DNA of 21,167 nucleotides from positions 1 to 21,167 of IMG/VR virus record IMGVR_UViG_3300025131_004539. One strand, 5' to 3'. Shown piece by piece: positions 6,350 to 12,327 of this stretch. This stretch comes from a virus. The notes under the pieces were generated by a model. The model made no database searches. It saw nothing but the letters and a program-made list of their open reading frames with translations, and had not been told where the DNA came from. How positions within the stretch are numbered: position 1 is the stretch's first letter; every line of letters starts with the position of its first letter. The position numbers were made by a program, and so were the translations under genes.

Positions 6350-7530
6350 GTAAGTTTATATATTTTCCATCATTTTCGGCTGGTGCAATGGGGAGTTCAT
6401 TAGCTAAAAATGTCAAATTGAAAAACGGTTTATCTATTAGATTCTATAGTGAAGAGTTTCCTGAGAAGTATAGGCATACAGATATATTGATAACCGCAGG
6501 ACATCATTATAGAAAAGAAGATTATAAAAATGACTTAGGATTAACAGATAAAAATTTAGTTATGGGTGATTCAGGTGGATATCAAATAGCTTCAGGAGCA
6601 ATTAAATGGGATAAGTTAATTAGAGAAAAAATATTTAATTGGTTAGAACATAATTCTGATATAGCAATGAATTTAGATATCCCACCTAAAATAAAGTATG
6701 AAGGTATGTATGAAGAATGTTTAAAAATTAGTAAAGACAATTTTAAATATTTTGCAGATAAACAAAGTGGTAATACAGATTTTTTAAATATAGTTCAGGG
6801 TACAAATGAGTTTGAATATGTAAACTGGTATAATGAAATGAAAGATTTTCCATTTCAAGGTTGGGCTGTAGGTGGTGGAGGTAGAAACGTTTACACCTTT
6901 ATGTCAGGAGTAATGTCTTTGTTGAATGGCAAAGAACATTTAAAAGATACAAATAAGTATTTTCATATTTTAGGTATATCTAAAATTTCAGATTTTTTAA
7001 TGTTAAATCAATTACAAAAATCTTTAAATGAAGTCGGGTCTGACATAGTTGTTACAACTGATAGTTCTTCACCAGATAGAGCTGTAGTATTCGGTTCTTA
7101 TTATTATAATTACAATTTTAAGAAGGCCACTTTTCAATCTCTTAATATACCTAAGTATGATGATAGTTTTCAGAATCAAGTATTTAAACATCTACCCGTA
7201 TCTACTGAATTTGATAATGAGTATTTGAGAGAAGCATTAACTTGGGATGATACTATAAAATGGAAAGGTCAATGTACTATGGCAATACGTTTACATAATT
7301 TTATGGTTTTTAAAGAAGCGATTGAAAAAGCTGAATATTATGTTTACAGTCATGATTATATTTTAAAACAAGTTTTGTCTAATGATATGTATGAACTTTT
7401 AATGTCTCTTGATAAAATGGTTAAGGGTAATAACCCGAGAACAGTATTTGAAAAGTATAAACCGTTATATAAAAAATTGAGTAATACTAATACTGATGAA
7501 GTTGATATAATTAAAAACAAATTTTTTTAA
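6346..7530 (+). CDS. dpdA: DpdA-like DNA transglycosylase (TGT superfamily)
   Basis: A tRNA-guanine transglycosylase-like enzyme of 394 residues. Its phage relatives exchange guanine in DNA for preQ0 or another 7-deazaguanine. Visible TGT elements are MGDSGGYQIASG (73-84, general acid/base Asp75), LNIVQG (147-152), GWAVGGGG (172-179) and TTDSSSPDRA (237-246), with Asp239 as probable nucleophile. LHNFM near 317 resembles the TGT tail. The CxCxxC zinc site of tRNA-type TGTs is not present; only one Cys is seen near there. The N-terminus (FIYFPSFSAGAM) is unlike bacterial Tgt. It comes last in the que/folE operon, which supports DNA modification rather than tRNA queuosine. No strong Shine-Dalgarno site is seen, so translation is probably coupled. 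Confidence 0.85.
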   Translation: MSKFIYFPSFSAGAMGSSLAKNVKLKNGLSIRFYSEEFPEKYRHTDILITAGHHYRKEDYKNDLGLTDKNLVMGDSGGYQIASGAIKWDKLIREKIFNWLEHNSDIAMNLDIPPKIKYEGMYEECLKISKDNFKYFADKQSGNTDFLNIVQGTNEFEYVNWYNEMKDFPFQGWAVGGGGRNVYTFMSGVMSLLNGKEHLKDTNKYFHILGISKISDFLMLNQLQKSLNEVGSDIVVTTDSSSPDRAVVFGSYYYNYNFKKATFQSLNIPKYDDSFQNQVFKHLPVSTEFDNEYLREALTWDDTIKWKGQCTMAIRLHNFMVFKEAIEKAEYYVYSHDYILKQVLSNDMYELLMSLDKMVKGNNPRTVFEKYKPLYKKLSNTNTDEVDIIKNKFF

Positions 7531-7541
7531 TAGGAGTAAAA

Positions 7542-8360
7542 ATGAAATTAACACCAGAACAATTACAAGATAAATGGAATGAAGTAATTGAACTAATTAC
7601 AGATACGTTTGAAGGTGAACGTAGAGATAACATTTTAAAAATGTGTGAATTTTTTAAAGATAGAATGATGTTCGCACCAGCGAGTGGAGTGATATATTAT
7701 CACAACGCATTTCCAGGAGGTTATGTATGTCATATTTTAAATGTTACAAAATTTGCTTTAAGATTGTATGAACTGTACAAAGAGTTAGGATTACATACTT
7801 CAGAATACAATAAAGAGAATATTATATTTTGTACACTACATCACGATTTAGGTAAAGTGGGTAATTTAGAGTATGATTATTATATTCCTAATGAATCAGA
7901 ATGGCATAGAATAAATCAAGGTAAGATGTATGGTTATGATGAGAACTTACATTGGATGACTGTTACTGATAGGTCTGTATGGTTGTTAAGTCAATTTGAT
8001 ATTAAGATGAATGAAGTTGAATATCTCGCTTTAAGATTAACTGATGGTATGTATGAAAAGGCTAATAAAGATTATTTTATGGGATACGGTGAAGGTAAAA
8101 ATTTAAAAACTAATTTACCACATCTTTTACATAACGCAGATAGTTTAGCTACTCGATGGGAAAAAGAACAGTATATGTTTAGTTCAGATTCAAATATTAA
8201 ATACGAAGAAATTTTTAATTCAGAATTGAAAGTAGAAAGAGAACGAGAAGAAGCTGAAGCTGTAGAAAATATGAAACAAGCATTAGTTAAAGATGAAACA
8301 CCTGATATACTTTCTGAAAAATCAAAAGACTTATTCAATGAGTTGTTTGGAGACAAATGA
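7542..8360 (+). CDS. HD-domain phosphohydrolase
   Basis: A 272-residue protein with the metal-binding pattern H...HD...D: His64 (GGYVCHILNV), His101-Asp102 (TLHHDLGKVG) and Asp200 (HNADSLATRWE). The segment VIYYHNAFPGGYVCH is close to the helix-1 region of YhaM-type and related HD nucleases or nucleotidases. The C-terminal 60 residues are acidic and probably coiled. The family hydrolyses nucleotides or RNA ends, and the substrate here is unknown. A nucleotide-pool role beside the deazaguanine operon is plausible but unproven. The ribosome binding site TAGGAG is well placed before the ATG, after an 11-base gap from the dpdA-like gene. Confidence 0.8.
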   Translation: MKLTPEQLQDKWNEVIELITDTFEGERRDNILKMCEFFKDRMMFAPASGVIYYHNAFPGGYVCHILNVTKFALRLYELYKELGLHTSEYNKENIIFCTLHHDLGKVGNLEYDYYIPNESEWHRINQGKMYGYDENLHWMTVTDRSVWLLSQFDIKMNEVEYLALRLTDGMYEKANKDYFMGYGEGKNLKTNLPHLLHNADSLATRWEKEQYMFSSDSNIKYEEIFNSELKVEREREEAEAVENMKQALVKDETPDILSEKSKDLFNELFGDK

Positions 8361-8632
8361 TGTGGGTAGAAATAATATTAGCTATAGAAACTGTAGCGTT
8401 TATAGTTGAAGGTTATATAATTTGGAACTTAAATAAAAAAACCGAAATGTTAGAAACTTGGGTAGAAGATTTTAGTCAAAGAATAGAAACAGTTCAAACT
8501 GATTTGAAAGTTATTGATGCTAAAGGAGCTTTTGAATCAGATGATGAAGTAGGTGCAATATTTGAACAGATAAAAGAAACTGTAAATGAGTTAGATAATT
8601 TAAGAGGAGAAGAGATTGATGCCAGCAACTAA
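8357..8632 (+). CDS. small membrane-anchored coiled-coil protein, 91 aa
   Basis: One hydrophobic N-terminal segment (VEIILAIETVAFIVEGYIIW, about residues 4-23) is followed by an acidic helical region with heptad-like spacing (TEMLETWVEDFSQRIETVQ onward). Starts at ATG 8357 or the adjacent ATG 8360, with GGAG just upstream. It overlaps the HD gene and the sigma-factor gene, so it is in the same unit. It could be a scaffold at the inner membrane. No family is recognised. Confidence 0.65.
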   Translation: MMWVEIILAIETVAFIVEGYIIWNLNKKTEMLETWVEDFSQRIETVQTDLKVIDAKGAFESDDEVGAIFEQIKETVNELDNLRGEEIDASN

Positions 8633-9398
8633 ACAACAAACGAAAAAGATGATAGATGCGATAAAGCAACCTGTTAAAGTTGTGAAGAAAAAAAGACGTA
8701 AAAAGAGTAAAATGTATTTTGGACAACCAGTTCAAGATGCAATTATTCGATATAATGCGAGTTCAAATCCAGCTATAAAAAATAGAATTTATGAAGAACA
8801 TATAGCAGCCGCATTTGAAAAAATGGCAGAGAATTTAATACATACTTTTAAATTTTATTATTTTGATGTACCACTTGATAATGTTAAACACGAAGTGGTA
8901 TCTTTTATGGTATTACAATTACCCAAATATAAACAAGAAAAAGGTAGAGCGTTTTCATATTTTTCTATAGTAGGTAAAAATTATTTAATTTTAAATAATA
9001 ACAATAATTATAAAAAAATGAAAATACATGATGATATTATAACTTTAGATTATAAAAGAAATGTATTTGGTGAAAGTGAAAAATCTGAAGTTGATGAATT
9101 TAATAAAGAATTTGTAAATCAAATGTTAGAATATTGGGAAAATAATATTACAAATGTATTTCGTAGACAAAAAGATATTTTAGTAGCTGATGCAGTATTA
9201 GAATTATTTAGACGAAGATTAAACATTGAAAACTTTAATAAAAAAGCTTTGTATATTATGATTAGAGAAATGACGGGTTCTAATACACAACATATCACAA
9301 GAGTAATAAATCAAATGAAAAAATTCTATGCTAATATGATAACAGAATTTTCAGAGACAGGAGATATAGATACCTCAAATACAGGAAGTATTTTTTAA
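8619..9398 (+). CDS. gp55-like late-transcription sigma factor
   Basis: A 259-residue protein from ATG 8619, placed there because AGAGGAGA stands about nine bases upstream. A basic N-terminal tail (KVVKKKRRKKSK) is followed by a sigma-region-2-like part: AFEKMAENLIHTFKFYYF, KHEVVSFMVLQLPKYKQEKG, and RAFSYFSIVGKNYLI (about residues 110-125), which is the element shared by T4 gp55 and its marine relatives. The C-terminal half has a helical region with REMTGSNTQHITRVINQMK that may bind DNA. It is expected to redirect host RNA polymerase to TATAAATA-type late promoters. Its position just before the structural genes fits this. The homology is judged by eye from short motifs. Confidence 0.75.
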   Translation: MPATKQQTKKMIDAIKQPVKVVKKKRRKKSKMYFGQPVQDAIIRYNASSNPAIKNRIYEEHIAAAFEKMAENLIHTFKFYYFDVPLDNVKHEVVSFMVLQLPKYKQEKGRAFSYFSIVGKNYLILNNNNNYKKMKIHDDIITLDYKRNVFGESEKSEVDEFNKEFVNQMLEYWENNITNVFRRQKDILVADAVLELFRRRLNIENFNKKALYIMIREMTGSNTQHITRVINQMKKFYANMITEFSETGDIDTSNTGSIF

Positions 9399-9409
9399 TA
9401 GTCAAAAAG

Positions 9410-9430
9410 CTTGTGTCTAAGGACACGAAG
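9410..9430 (+). other. hairpin immediately upstream of tRNA-Ala
   Basis: CTTGTGTC pairs with GACACGAAG around a TAAG loop, with one bulged G. It ends three bases before the tRNA 5' end. It is too weak and has no T tract, so it is not a terminator. It may help RNase processing of the sigma factor-tRNA transcript. Confidence 0.35.
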
Positions 9431-9433
9431 TAT

Positions 9434-9509
9434 GGGGCTCGGGAATGCTTGGGGTGTTCGCCTCCCTTGCACGGAGGATATCAGCGGGGTTCGAATCCCC
9501 GGAGCTCCA
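9434..9509 (+). tRNA. tRNA-Ala (anticodon UGC)
   Basis: A 76-base cloverleaf. The acceptor GGGGCTC (9434-9440) pairs with GAGCTCC (9502-9508), including the G3:U70 alanine identity pair. The D stem is GAAT/GTTC. The anticodon stem is CCTCC/GGAGG with loop CTTGCAC and anticodon TGC at 9468-9470. The T arm is CGGGG-TTCGAAT-CCCCG, and the discriminator is A9509. CCA is not encoded. The variable region ATATCAG is seven bases, longer than the usual four or five. It lies between the sigma-factor gene and a strong terminator, probably cotranscribed with the middle operon. It shares the alanine identity element with the phage tmRNA. Confidence 0.92.
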
Positions 9510-9530
9510 CAATAAGAAGATTTCATTAAC

Positions 9531-9563
9531 AAACTTCGGTCAGCCGTATTAGGGTTGAAGTTT
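9531..9563 (+). other. inverted repeat between tRNA and terminator, possible small RNA element
   Basis: AAACTTC (9531-9537) and GAAGTTT (9557-9563) can form a seven-base-pair stem with a 19-base loop that contains CGGTCAGCCG. Together with the terminator just downstream this could form the body of a short RNA trailing the tRNA. No coding potential is visible. This could equally be an untranslated spacer. Confidence 0.3.
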
Positions 9564-9572
9564 TCTGTATAA

Positions 9573-9601
9573 AAAAAGGGAACTAAAAAGTTCCCTTTTT
9601 T
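9573..9601. terminator. strong rho-independent terminator, usable on both strands
   Basis: AAAAAGGGAACT (9573-9584) and AGTTCCCTTTTT (9589-9600) form a perfect 12-base-pair stem around an AAAA loop, with A and T runs on either side. On the plus strand it ends the operon that finishes with tRNA-Ala. On the minus strand it lies 41 bases past the stop of the 9863-9642 gene. It separates the two convergent units. Confidence 0.9.
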
Positions 9602-9607
9602 ATATGC

Positions 9608-9628
9608 TTGATAGTGTAGGGCTATCAA
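9608..9628 (-). other. second inverted repeat near the 3' end of the minus-strand gene
   Basis: TTGATAG (9608-9614) and CTATCAA (9622-9628) form a seven-base-pair stem with a seven-base loop just beyond the stop of the minus-strand gene. It has no T tract of its own and stands next to the main bidirectional terminator. It may be an mRNA 3'-end stabiliser. Confidence 0.35.
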
Positions 9629-9641
9629 ACCTATTTCGCTC

Positions 9642-9863
9642 CTACTTACGAAATAAACCCACTAACACCAGCAATGCGACGAGTCCAGCGAAACCCGATT
9701 CGCCGAATGTGTTTATGATAGATGTTAGGTTACCAATAACTTTGACACCAAAGATACCAGATCCAAAGATTACTTCAGAAACAGCACCTATAGCTACAAA
9801 AGACATCATTAGATGAGCTAAGTCATCAACGTATCCTTTAACCATTGTTATGATTTCCTTCAT
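9642..9863 (-). CDS. small two-helix membrane protein, only minus-strand gene
   Basis: A 73-residue protein from ATG (complement of 9861-9863) with GGGAG seven bases upstream on the minus strand, a convincing start. Residues about 19-40 (MMSFVAIGAVSEVIFGSGIFGV) and about 53-71 (ESGFAGLVALLVLVGLF) are hydrophobic, and the N-terminus is KEIITMVKGYVDDL. Size and topology would suit a holin or a small membrane-modifying protein, but I do not recognise the family. It is convergent with the sigma factor-tRNA unit and divergent from the baseplate operon, with its own terminator and an AT-rich promoter region containing two TATAAATA motifs. It is therefore an independently regulated gene, plausibly late. 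Confidence 0.8.
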   Translation of the reverse strand: MKEIITMVKGYVDDLAHLMMSFVAIGAVSEVIFGSGIFGVKVIGNLTSIINTFGESGFAGLVALLVLVGLFRK

Positions 9864-9888
9864 CGGTTATCTCCCGTTAGTTAGAAAA

Positions 9889-9922
9889 AAAGGGTAAATC
9901 GGTAAAAACCTCAAAACCCTTT
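9889..9922. other. nested inverted repeat in the leader of the minus-strand gene
   Basis: AAAGGGT (9889-9895) pairs with ACCCTTT (9916-9922), and GGT AAAA ACC (9901-9910) nests inside. It lies in the 5' untranslated leader of the 9863-9642 gene, upstream of its ribosome binding site. It could be an operator, an mRNA-stabilising hairpin or a weak attenuator. Confidence 0.4.
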
Positions 9923-9968
9923 ACTCAATAATAACTATATACGCATACAAATAATAAATTTCAATATA

Positions 9969-10008
9969 TATTTATATATAGAAGTTTTTAGGTTGTAATA
10001 TATTTATA
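9969..10008 (-). promoter_or_regulatory. two TATAAATA motifs facing the minus-strand gene (possible late promoters)
   Basis: TATTTATA occurs on the plus strand at 9969-9976 and 10001-10008, so each reads TATAAATA on the minus strand, the T4 late-promoter consensus. Both lie upstream of the 9863-9642 gene in the right orientation. The gp55-like sigma factor in this window could recognise them. In sequence this AT-rich, one such match is not surprising. The spacing of 32 bases between two exact copies is more suggestive. Confidence 0.35.
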
Positions 10009-10020
10009 TTTGAGTAATAA
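9993..10020 (+). promoter_or_regulatory. possible promoter of the baseplate operon
   Basis: TTGTAA (9993-9998) and TAATAA (10015-10020) are separated by 16 bases, shortly before the ATG at 10036, which has AAGGTAAG as its ribosome binding site. Some promoter is needed here because the upstream terminator and the divergent gene isolate the operon. The match itself is weak, and an unrecognised phage-specific element may be used instead. Confidence 0.3.
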
Positions 10021-10035
10021 TATTTAAGGTAAGCT

Positions 10036-10431
10036 ATGGCAATTGATTACGAAATCTTTGAAGGAAAATCACTTTCTTCTCTTTTTAAAGACATATACGA
10101 TAATACACAATACAATCGTAAACAACTTGATGTGTTAACGAAAGAACTTGTTCAATTTATTAAAGACGGCGACACCGCAATTCAGATAGTACCGATGATA
10201 AAAGAGTACTTAGAAATTAATGTAAAAAATGATGACCAGCTTGTAAAAATGGCAGGAGTTGTTCAACGATTAATTTCCGCGGAAAGTAGAGCTGGTGTTG
10301 AAGATGAATATGGATTATCAGAAGAAGAGAAAGCACAACTACTTACAGGAATGGAAGATGTTGTTAAAGATTTACAAGTAGAGTCAGATAAAATACACAA
10401 CAAAATAGAATCAGTAAAAAAGGTAAGTTAA
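10036..10431 (+). CDS. hypothetical helical protein at the head of the baseplate operon, 131 aa
   Basis: An acidic, helix-rich protein beginning MAIDYEIFEGKSLSSLFKDI, with no membrane segment. It includes TKELVQFIKDGDTAIQIVPM, a central AGVVQRLISAESR and a C-terminal coiled-coil-like part (MEDVVKDLQVESDKIHNKIES). It abuts the hub gene with no gap (stop at 10431, ATG at 10432). As the first gene of the structural operon it may be a small baseplate or assembly protein. No specific family is recognised by eye. Confidence 0.7.
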   Translation: MAIDYEIFEGKSLSSLFKDIYDNTQYNRKQLDVLTKELVQFIKDGDTAIQIVPMIKEYLEINVKNDDQLVKMAGVVQRLISAESRAGVEDEYGLSEEEKAQLLTGMEDVVKDLQVESDKIHNKIESVKKVS

Positions 10432-11442
10432 ATGGCCTGGAAACATAAAAGAACTGTAGATACAACTACGTCTTACCCAACTGGTATGCCAACTTATTCC
10501 AGAATAGCTTCAATGGTAAAACAAATTATTAATGCTTCACAATATGATTATCATGAATCAGAAGCTTTTGAAGTACGAGAGGTTATAAAAGAGTCATTTA
10601 GAGGTGGAGCGTATGGAGCAGTAAGAGGTACTTTTATTAATAATCCACATCAAGAATTACTCGGTGGAGTAGTTTTACCTTTAATGCCTAATATAACAAA
10701 TATACCTTTAATTGGTGAGCATGTAGTAGTTACAGAATATAATGGTCAACATTATTATACAAGTATTATAAATAGAAAAAATTCACCGAACGAAAACGCT
10801 ATACCAGGTGCTAGTGGTATCTATGAAAAAAATACAAAATATGGTGATACATTTGAAAGAAAAAATGTTAAACATATTCAAGTAAATGAAGGTTCTATTG
10901 TATATGAAGGTAGATTTGGACATTCAATACATTTTGATGGTCAAAAAAATAAACCATCTATTAAAATACGAACAAATATAGATACAAGTGATAGTAATCT
11001 TATAACTGAAAATATTGATTCAGATGATAGTTCAATTTATTTAACATCAGACGGATTATCAGGTACAGAGTTTGACGGTGAACAAATTAAGGGTAAAAAA
11101 ATACTAATAAAATCTGACGGTATATTTATTAAAGGAAGTGGTGAAAATGGTGAAGTTAGAATTATTGGAGATCAATCTATTAATTTAAATTCTGATCAAA
11201 TAAAAATAGGTAATGGTGCTAATCAACCCGTAGTAAGGGGTGATGATTTAAAATCATTTTTAAATGACTTTTTAACGGACTTGGATATAACCTTTACAAA
11301 TGCTATGGCAGCTATCACACCAGCTGGAGTAATTGTTACAGGTGGTGGACCAGCAGCTGCTCCTTTTAAAGCCGGTATAATTGCTTTACAAACAAAATTA
11401 GCTACAAATACAATGTTAAGTAATAAAGTAAAAACATCATAG
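10432..11442 (+). CDS. gp5-like baseplate hub / tail spike protein
   Basis: A 336-residue protein. An OB-fold-like domain of gp5/VgrG type occupies about residues 50-120 (REVIKESFRGGAYGAVRGTF, LGGVVLPLMPNI, LIGEHVVVTEYNGQHYYTSII). A repetitive beta-strand region follows (about 150-265, many short Asp/Ser/Asn-rich strands such as KILIKSDGIFIKGSG, VRIIGDQSINLNSDQIKIGN), suggesting a trimeric beta-helix spike. The C-terminal helix (VVRGDDLKSFLNDFLTDLD) followed by an Ala/Gly-rich tail is common in such spikes. No lysozyme domain as in T4 gp5 is present. It should form the membrane-piercing centre of the baseplate. Confidence 0.75.
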   Translation: MAWKHKRTVDTTTSYPTGMPTYSRIASMVKQIINASQYDYHESEAFEVREVIKESFRGGAYGAVRGTFINNPHQELLGGVVLPLMPNITNIPLIGEHVVVTEYNGQHYYTSIINRKNSPNENAIPGASGIYEKNTKYGDTFERKNVKHIQVNEGSIVYEGRFGHSIHFDGQKNKPSIKIRTNIDTSDSNLITENIDSDDSSIYLTSDGLSGTEFDGEQIKGKKILIKSDGIFIKGSGENGEVRIIGDQSINLNSDQIKIGNGANQPVVRGDDLKSFLNDFLTDLDITFTNAMAAITPAGVIVTGGGPAAAPFKAGIIALQTKLATNTMLSNKVKTS

Positions 11443-11450
11443 GAGTTATT

Positions 11451-11894
11451 ATGACAAAAAAAGAGTTAATGAAAATAATACAAGAAGTAGTCCGTAAGGA
11501 AGTAAAAAAAGAAGTGCAAAAGATATTTATAAAAGAAGAAACTTCACCTTTACTTCAAGACGCGGTAGTAAAAAAACCAAAACCTAAAAAAGAAGAAATT
11601 AGTTATTCATCTAATAAGACTTTAAATAAAGTTTTAAATGAAACAGTTGGACTTTCAAAAACAGATAAACAATTAGAAGAATATCCAACAATGAGTGGTG
11701 AAGCATTTGATTCAAGTCGTATGACTGAACTTCTTGGATATGGAAAACCAGAAGAGGTTAGAAGAGATATGGTAGCAGTAGATACTTTACAAAAAGCGGG
11801 TAAGTCTGTAGGTGAAGTTCCTGAACATATAACAAATGCTTTAACAAGAGATTATTCTGGTTTAATGAAAGCCATGGATAAAAAAGGAAAATAA
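11451..11894 (+). CDS. hypothetical virion/baseplate-associated protein, 147 aa
   Basis: Starts with a highly charged helix (MTKKELMKIIQEVVRKEVKK), followed by a Lys/Pro linker (VKKPKPKKEE) and a C-terminal region with TMSGEAFDSSRMTELLGYG and EHITNALTRDYSGLMKAMDKK. The ribosome binding site TAGGAG is well placed. It sits between the hub gene and the gp25-like gene without gaps, so a structural or assembly role is likely from context. No known family is recognised. Confidence 0.7.
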   Translation: MTKKELMKIIQEVVRKEVKKEVQKIFIKEETSPLLQDAVVKKPKPKKEEISYSSNKTLNKVLNETVGLSKTDKQLEEYPTMSGEAFDSSRMTELLGYGKPEEVRRDMVAVDTLQKAGKSVGEVPEHITNALTRDYSGLMKAMDKKGK

Positions 11895-12317
11895 ATGTCC
11901 GCATTAGAAACTGATTTAAATCCTAATACTTATATTGGTTTATCTTTTCCTATAAGACGAGATAGATTTAATGACTTTGCAATGACAAAGACTTCATTAC
12001 AACAGGCTAAACATAATTTAAAAAATTTACTATTGACATTTCCAGGTGAAAGAGTAGGACAACCTGAATTTGGTAGTAGATTAAGAGCATTATGTTTTGA
12101 ACAAATAGATGATGAATTACCAGTTAAACTTGAAGAAGAAGTAAAACAGGCAGTTTCAATTTGGTTACCGTATATTAATATACAAGAAGTTAATACATTA
12201 ACTGAAGAACAAGATCAAAATAAAATTCATGTGGAAATAAAATTTTCTACTACATTGAATCCACAAACACAAGAAGCAATAACAGTAGATGCAAGCTATA
12301 CAGCAGAGCGAGTTTAG
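11895..12317 (+). CDS. gp25-like baseplate wedge protein
   Basis: A 140-residue GPW/gp25 family protein, a sheath-initiating part of contractile baseplates. The family core is clear: SFPIRRDRFNDFAMTKTS, QAKHNLKNLLLTFPGERVGQ (about 37-57), PEFGSRLRALCFEQIDDEL (about 58-76), and a C-terminal strand pair with KIHVEIKFST. The length is normal. It begins immediately after the preceding stop and is followed ten bases later by the gp6/J-like wedge gene, the same order as in T4-like and P2-like baseplate clusters. Confidence 0.9.
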   Translation: MSALETDLNPNTYIGLSFPIRRDRFNDFAMTKTSLQQAKHNLKNLLLTFPGERVGQPEFGSRLRALCFEQIDDELPVKLEEEVKQAVSIWLPYINIQEVNTLTEEQDQNKIHVEIKFSTTLNPQTQEAITVDASYTAERV

Positions 12318-12327
12318 GAGTAATTAA

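Larger units (their letters stand above)
9864..10035. other. AT-rich divergent intergenic region
   Basis: A gene-free gap of 172 bases between the minus-strand membrane-protein gene and the baseplate operon. It holds the nested hairpin, the two minus-facing TATAAATA motifs and the weak plus-strand promoter listed separately. I see no conserved RNA fold, no tRNA, no direct repeat array and no further ORF in it. Confidence 0.7.

Noticed and set aside
9395-9628. Minus-strand ORF containing a CGAPGIRTP stretch
   Set aside because: This phrase is the typical reverse translation of a tRNA gene. It overlaps tRNA-Ala and the terminator.
9604-9816. Plus-strand 70-codon ORF opposite the small membrane-protein gene
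   Set aside because: The minus-strand frame has a good ribosome binding site and clear membrane helices. The plus frame has neither and is low-complexity.
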